Shown here: one piece after another, positions 61,161-64,000 of the stretch | How the letters are laid out: each line of letters starts with the position of its first letter | Position numbering within the stretch: the first letter of the stretch is position 1 | NCBI GenBank assembly: GCA_041752315.1 | Contig: JBGSHJ010000020.1 | Location: 62,001 to 126,000, forward strand | Length of the DNA: 64,000 bases | Direction: 5' to 3' | DNA from: SYFY01 sp041752315 | GTDB lineage: Bacteria > Pseudomonadota > Gammaproteobacteria > Pseudomonadales > Azotimanducaceae | Translations under genes and position numbers: made by a program | The notes under the pieces: model-generated | What the model was told of the DNA's origin: nothing | What the model saw: the letters and a program-made list of their open reading frames with translations, nothing else | Database searches by the model: none

Positions 61161-61185
61161 GGAGATCGTTCATCACACGATCTCC
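61161..61185. terminator. Perfect stem-loop after petC
   Basis: GGAGATCGT (61161-61169) and ACGATCTCC (61177-61185) are perfect 9-base arms with a 7-base loop, 20 bases after the petC stop. No T-run follows, so it may limit read-through weakly or protect the petABC mRNA end. Confidence 0.45.
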
Positions 61186-61276
61186 TCCCCAGCCAGGTTC
61201 ATCTGGCTGCGACATCGGAGTCGTTTTGACCCCACGCCATTCAAAGGGGTCTGGACCGGAGTAAGTCACTTTGCAC

Positions 61277-61909
61277 ATGAGTATTGTCACCAAGCGCTCA
61301 ACGATGGCGTTTTTTTCCGACGCGAGAGATCACTACTGCCATAGGGTGCGAATGGTGCTGGCGGAAAAAGGGGTCACTGTCGAAGTCATCGATATCGATC
61401 CAAACAACAAGCCCGAAGAGCTTGGTGAGGTCAATCCGTACAACAGTCTGCCTACGCTGCTTGATCGTGATCTGGTGCTCTATGAGGCCAATGTGATCAT
61501 GGAGTATCTCGACGAACGTTTTCCCCATCCCCCACTGTTGCCTGTCTACCCGGTACAGCGCGCATTGTCACGGCTGTGGATTTCGCGAATCGACAAAGAG
61601 TGGTCGGCGAAGATGGACGTGCTGATGACAGGCAAAGGTCGGGAGACCTTGCTGGACAAGGCCCGCAAGGAATTGCGGGAGAGCCTGCTTGCGGTTGCAC
61701 CGATTTTCAACGAACGCCCATTTTTCATGAACGACGAGTTCAGTCTGGTGGATTGTTGTGTCGTGCCACTGTTATGGCGGCTGAAGGAAGTGGATATCGT
61801 ACTCCCGGAGCGAACAGCCAAACCGATGCTCAAGTACATGAACACGATGTTCGAGCGTCCTGGATTCCGCGAGAGCCTGACAGAAGCAGAACTGGAAATG
61901 CGTGAGTGA
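61277..61909 (+). CDS. sspA: Stringent starvation protein A
   Basis: This 210-aa GST-fold protein lacks glutathione chemistry and binds RNA polymerase-sigma70 in E. coli. Landmarks are MAFFSDARDHYCHRVRMVLAEKGVTVEVIDID, NPYNSLPTLLDRDLVLYEANVIMEYLDERFPHPPL and the C-terminal helices. ATG at 61277 gives MSIVTKRSTM. petABC-sspAB is a conserved gammaproteobacterial order. Confidence 0.94.
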   Translation: MSIVTKRSTMAFFSDARDHYCHRVRMVLAEKGVTVEVIDIDPNNKPEELGEVNPYNSLPTLLDRDLVLYEANVIMEYLDERFPHPPLLPVYPVQRALSRLWISRIDKEWSAKMDVLMTGKGRETLLDKARKELRESLLAVAPIFNERPFFMNDEFSLVDCCVVPLLWRLKEVDIVLPERTAKPMLKYMNTMFERPGFRESLTEAELEMRE

Positions 61910-62340
61910 CACCGCGGCGTCCCTATCTTTTACGGGCGCTGCTCGACTGGATTATCGACAATCAGCAAACGCCGTACCTGTTGGTTCAGGTCGATGAGAC
62001 AGTCACCGTCCCGACGAGCTTTGTCCAGGATGGACGCATCGTACTGAACCTTTCCGCGATGGCGATTCGCAATCTCGAGATTGGCAACGAAGAACTCAGC
62101 TTCGACGGGCGTTTTTCAGGTCATAACTTTTTCGTTCGGGTTCCGCTTCGTGCCGTCCTTGCCATTTATGGCAAGGAATCCGGTGAAGGCATGCTGTTCG
62201 AGCCGGAATACGCAGACACGGAAATCACAGACCAATCCCGCGCAACGCTTGAAAGCACACCATCCAGCGCGGAGCCGATCGAACCCGGGAAGAAGCCGCA
62301 GACTCGAGCCGAGGTCAGGCACCTGAAAGTCATCAAGTAA
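61906..62340 (+). CDS. sspB: ClpXP adaptor SspB
   Basis: This 144-aa adaptor delivers ssrA-tagged peptides to ClpXP. The binding domain is PRRPYLLRALLDWIIDNQQTPYLLVQVDE..VQDGRIVLNLS..LEIGNEELSFDGRFSG, followed by a flexible tail and the ClpX-binding C-terminal stretch EVRHLKVIK. GTG at 61906 overlaps the sspA stop by 4 bases. Confidence 0.95.
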   Translation: MTPRRPYLLRALLDWIIDNQQTPYLLVQVDETVTVPTSFVQDGRIVLNLSAMAIRNLEIGNEELSFDGRFSGHNFFVRVPLRAVLAIYGKESGEGMLFEPEYADTEITDQSRATLESTPSSAEPIEPGKKPQTRAEVRHLKVIK

Positions 62341-62408
62341 CCCGGATTTGTTGCCTGGCATCCCGAGTCGATGCCAGACTTGCCAAGGGTGATGCAACAA
62401 CGGGCGAA

Positions 62409-62954
62409 TCAGCCGTCGATGTACTCGAACACCTTCACGATCTTCTGAATGCCAAAAACGGTACTGGCGATTTCAACCGCGTGATCGGCTTCCTGTGCGG
62501 GCAATTTCCCCATCAGAAAGACCACCCCGTTTTCCGTGACCACCTTGATCTTCGACCCGGGTACTTCCTTGGTCGCTACCAGTTTTGCCTTGACCTTTGA
62601 AGTGATGTACGCGTCGTTGCTTCGCGCCGGATAGGAAATCGGGCCGCCTATCGTCAGTTCGTTGTGAACGATCCGAACCCTGTCAATGCCCTGCGCTACG
62701 CTGGTCGCCTGTTCGCGGAGTTGCTCCGAGGTGACCTGACCCAGCAGCAGAACCTGGCCGTTGTAACTCACCGCATGCAGATTGGTGCCCTCGAAATCGG
62801 GGCTGGACGCGCGAATTTCGCGCGTGACAACTCCCTCGAGCATTTGATCATCCAGCGCACGGCCTGGCGTCCGACTTCTTGGATCATTGCCAAATACGCA
62901 GGCGGCCAGTTGACTGAAGATCACCAGAAGCAGCGTCAGACGCAGAGTAGTCAT
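62409..62954 (-). CDS. DolP/YraP-like BON-domain lipoprotein
   Basis: This 181-aa protein has a lipoprotein signal with lipobox LAAC (TLRLTLLLVIFSQLAACVFG) and two BON domains (about 35-105: EGVVTREIRASSPDFEGTNLHAVSYNGQVLLLGQV; 115-180: DAYITSKVKAKLVATKEVPGSKIKVVTENGVVFLMGKL). DolP in E. coli supports outer-membrane integrity and the BAM complex. ATG at 62954 follows AAGGAAC. Its 5' end overlaps yraN by 71 bases; diaA, usually between them, is absent. Confidence 0.88.
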   Translation of the reverse strand: MTTLRLTLLLVIFSQLAACVFGNDPRSRTPGRALDDQMLEGVVTREIRASSPDFEGTNLHAVSYNGQVLLLGQVTSEQLREQATSVAQGIDRVRIVHNELTIGGPISYPARSNDAYITSKVKAKLVATKEVPGSKIKVVTENGVVFLMGKLPAQEADHAVEIASTVFGIQKIVKVFEYIDG

Positions 62955-63315
62955 GGGCAAAAGCGTTCCTTATCCATTGCAGGCGCGGAAAGTAGTTTGG
63001 ACGTGAAATCGATACTACGTCAAATCGGCAGGCATGATTGCGATAAGCGGTGTGGCGGTGCAGAAACTGATTGGCGGCGAGGGTTATCCTGCGCTGCTTT
63101 TGTCTGTCGACACTCTCCAGAGCGCTACCAAAATCCCGGCGACGCCGCATCCTGACTTCCACGAATATCAGGAGGCCCCGATCTGTTGCGATCACGTCGA
63201 TCTCTCCCACGCGGTGGCGGTAGTTGCGCTTGATGATGCGCAGGCCGTGAAGCCACAGCCAGGCGGTGGCCATCCATTCCGCAAGTTGGCCCTTCAGGTG
63301 TGTGGTCACCAGCAC
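62884..63315 (-). CDS. yraN: YraN (UPF0102) family protein
   Basis: This 143-aa protein has the Holliday-junction-resolvase-like fold motif GQLAEWMATAWLWLHGLRIIKRNYRHRVGEIDVIATDRGLLIFVEVRMRR, with the nuclease-type GEIDVI..VEVR core. Function is unproven. The last 20-25 residues (SASDAASGDLQSTGRLRIWQ) extend beyond the family and overlap the start of the BON lipoprotein gene in another frame. It starts 8 bases after the lpoA stop. Confidence 0.88.
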   Translation of the reverse strand: MLVTTHLKGQLAEWMATAWLWLHGLRIIKRNYRHRVGEIDVIATDRGLLIFVEVRMRRRRDFGSALESVDRQKQRRITLAANQFLHRHTAYRNHACRFDVVSISRPNYFPRLQWIRNAFAHDYSASDAASGDLQSTGRLRIWQ

Positions 63316-63323
63316 GGAAGCAC

Positions 63324-64000
63324 TCAGGGGGTTGCTGCCGATTCAACAACCTGCTGGTTGCGAATCTGGCTCCAGACCTGTGTGCGTCGAAACTGCTGGT
63401 CGGAGTTCAGCGTGAGCAACCCGGTGGAGCCCCAGATGGTCCTGAAGCGCGCGCCGGATGATGAAGGCAGTCGTCTGAGCAGACGATAGGCGTCCGTTCC
63501 CAGTGCATAAAAACTGATGTCCGCGCCACCCTGTCCTGTCCAGGACGATCTCAGTTGTCGATTCAGGGGGTCATCCGCCAGCATGACCGGGAGTTCGGTG
63601 GCCCGTGCACCCTGCAAGCTGAAAATGGCGTCATTGTTGCGCACGGACTGCGTACCCAGAAATATCGGTATGGAGTTTACGGCGTGGTAGGACAACGCCG
63701 GTCCCAAGGTGCTGGTCTGCGCGGGATCGGTCAGCGCCACGATGGCCTGCAGATCACGGCGAACCCCACCGCTGAACTGCACAGGCAATCCGAGAACGGT
63801 CTGCAACTCGGCTTTGCGTCGAAAGCTGGGTGTGGCGCGAAGCGCACCACCCACGATGTCGGTCATGTCCTTTGCATTGCTGATGTCGACTCTCGAAGAT
63901 TCCCCACTCCATTTCTGTTGGATCGCCAGAAGGGAACGTGAAGCCCATGGTGCCGTCGACAAAACAAACAGGACCTTGCTGTGACCGAAGCGATTGAGAG
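63324..64000 (-). CDS. lpoA: Penicillin-binding protein activator LpoA, C-terminal part
   Basis: The frame is open from the stop at 63324 through the window edge, giving about 225 C-terminal residues. It has the periplasmic-binding-like C-domain of LpoA: STAPWASRSLLAIQQKW, DLQAIVALTDPAQ.., PALSYHAVNSIPIFLGTQSV, and ADISFYALGTDAYRLLRRLP..IWGSTGLLTLNSDQQFRR. LpoA is an outer-membrane lipoprotein that activates PBP1A. The lpoA-yraN-dolP order supports it. The N-terminus and lipobox are outside. Confidence 0.9.
   Translation of the reverse strand, partial: LNRFGHSKVLFVLSTAPWASRSLLAIQQKWSGESSRVDISNAKDMTDIVGGALRATPSFRRKAELQTVLGLPVQFSGGVRRDLQAIVALTDPAQTSTLGPALSYHAVNSIPIFLGTQSVRNNDAIFSLQGARATELPVMLADDPLNRQLRSSWTGQGGADISFYALGTDAYRLLRRLPSSSGARFRTIWGSTGLLTLNSDQQFRRTQVWSQIRNQQVVESAATP

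Noticed and set aside
61147..61344. 65-codon open frame between petC and sspA
   Set aside because: It contains the perfect stem-loop and overlaps the sspA start, with no homology or ribosome-binding site.
1..64000. CRISPR array, prophage, insertion sequence or toxin-antitoxin module
   Set aside because: No spaced repeats, transposase, integrase or phage structural genes were seen; the tandem repeats found have no spacers.

Overview
The window is chromosomal DNA from a gammaproteobacterium. It is densely packed with housekeeping genes at moderately high GC, many of them overlapping by 1-4 bases. Gene order closely follows two blocks I know from Pseudomonas: the trpE-rpe-gph / lptD-surA-pdxA-rsmA-apaGH / tsaD-rpsU-dnaG-rpoD block, and the gatCAB-mreBCD-maf-rng-yhdP-tldD / rpoN-ptsN-lpt-mla-murA-hisGD / rplM-rpsI-petABC-sspAB-yraN-lpoA block. 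The two are joined here at about 21-24.5 kb. The genus cannot be named from the sequence alone. I see no prophage, insertion sequence, CRISPR array or classical defence system. Every gene-free gap is shorter than 300 bases.

Layout. 1-4.7 kb, minus strand: trpE (3' end outside the window), gph, rpe, a DjlA-like J-domain protein, murU and amgK (peptidoglycan sugar recycling). 4.8-12.8 kb, plus strand: lptD-surA-pdxA-rsmA-apaG-apaH, then cca without an HD domain. 12.8-14.1 kb, minus strand: folB and tsaD. 14.2-20.5 kb, plus strand: the macromolecular-synthesis cluster rpsU-yqeY-dnaG-rpoD, with an extra manC (GDP-mannose synthesis) inserted between yqeY and dnaG. 20.6-20.9 kb: a tRNA-Ile(CAU) gene split by a 265-nt group I intron. 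21-25 kb: the least conserved stretch, with an O-antigen ligase/polymerase-like membrane protein, a YfcE/MJ0936-type phosphodiesterase, a thiolase plus zinc-ribbon/OB-fold protein pair, and a divergent CBS-domain protein. 25-28.3 kb: gatB, gatA and gatC (minus), with an 18-bp tandem repeat between gatC and gatA. 28.4-40.4 kb: mreB, mreC (apparently starting at ATT), mreD, maf, rng, yhdP, tldD and tldE, with yjgA in reverse between the last two. 40.4-48 kb, minus strand: kdsC-lptC-lptA-lptB-rpoN-hpf-ptsN-rapZ-ptsO-mgtE. 48.2-54.9 kb, plus strand: mlaFEDCB-ibaG-murA-hisG-hisD. Then degS (minus), zapE, rplM-rpsI, petABC and sspAB on the plus strand, and dolP-like, yraN and a partial lpoA on the minus strand.

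The main theme is the cell envelope: LPS transport (lptD, lptABC, kdsC), outer-membrane lipid asymmetry (mla), outer-membrane protein folding and quality control (surA, degS, dolP), peptidoglycan (murA, murU, amgK, lpoA) and the shape-determining mre genes. These are interleaved with the transcription and translation core.

The most notable element is the tRNA-Ile(CAU) group I intron. It has a complete recognisable core, GAAA tetraloops on P2 and P9, and an extra helix-forming segment between the P7 and P3 strands. Secondary observations are the ATT start of mreC, the 18-bp repeat grown from the end of gatC including its stop codon, 11-bp tandem repeats in gaps around the mla operon and before rplM, and a 17-bp dyad at the divergent CBS/thiolase promoter region.
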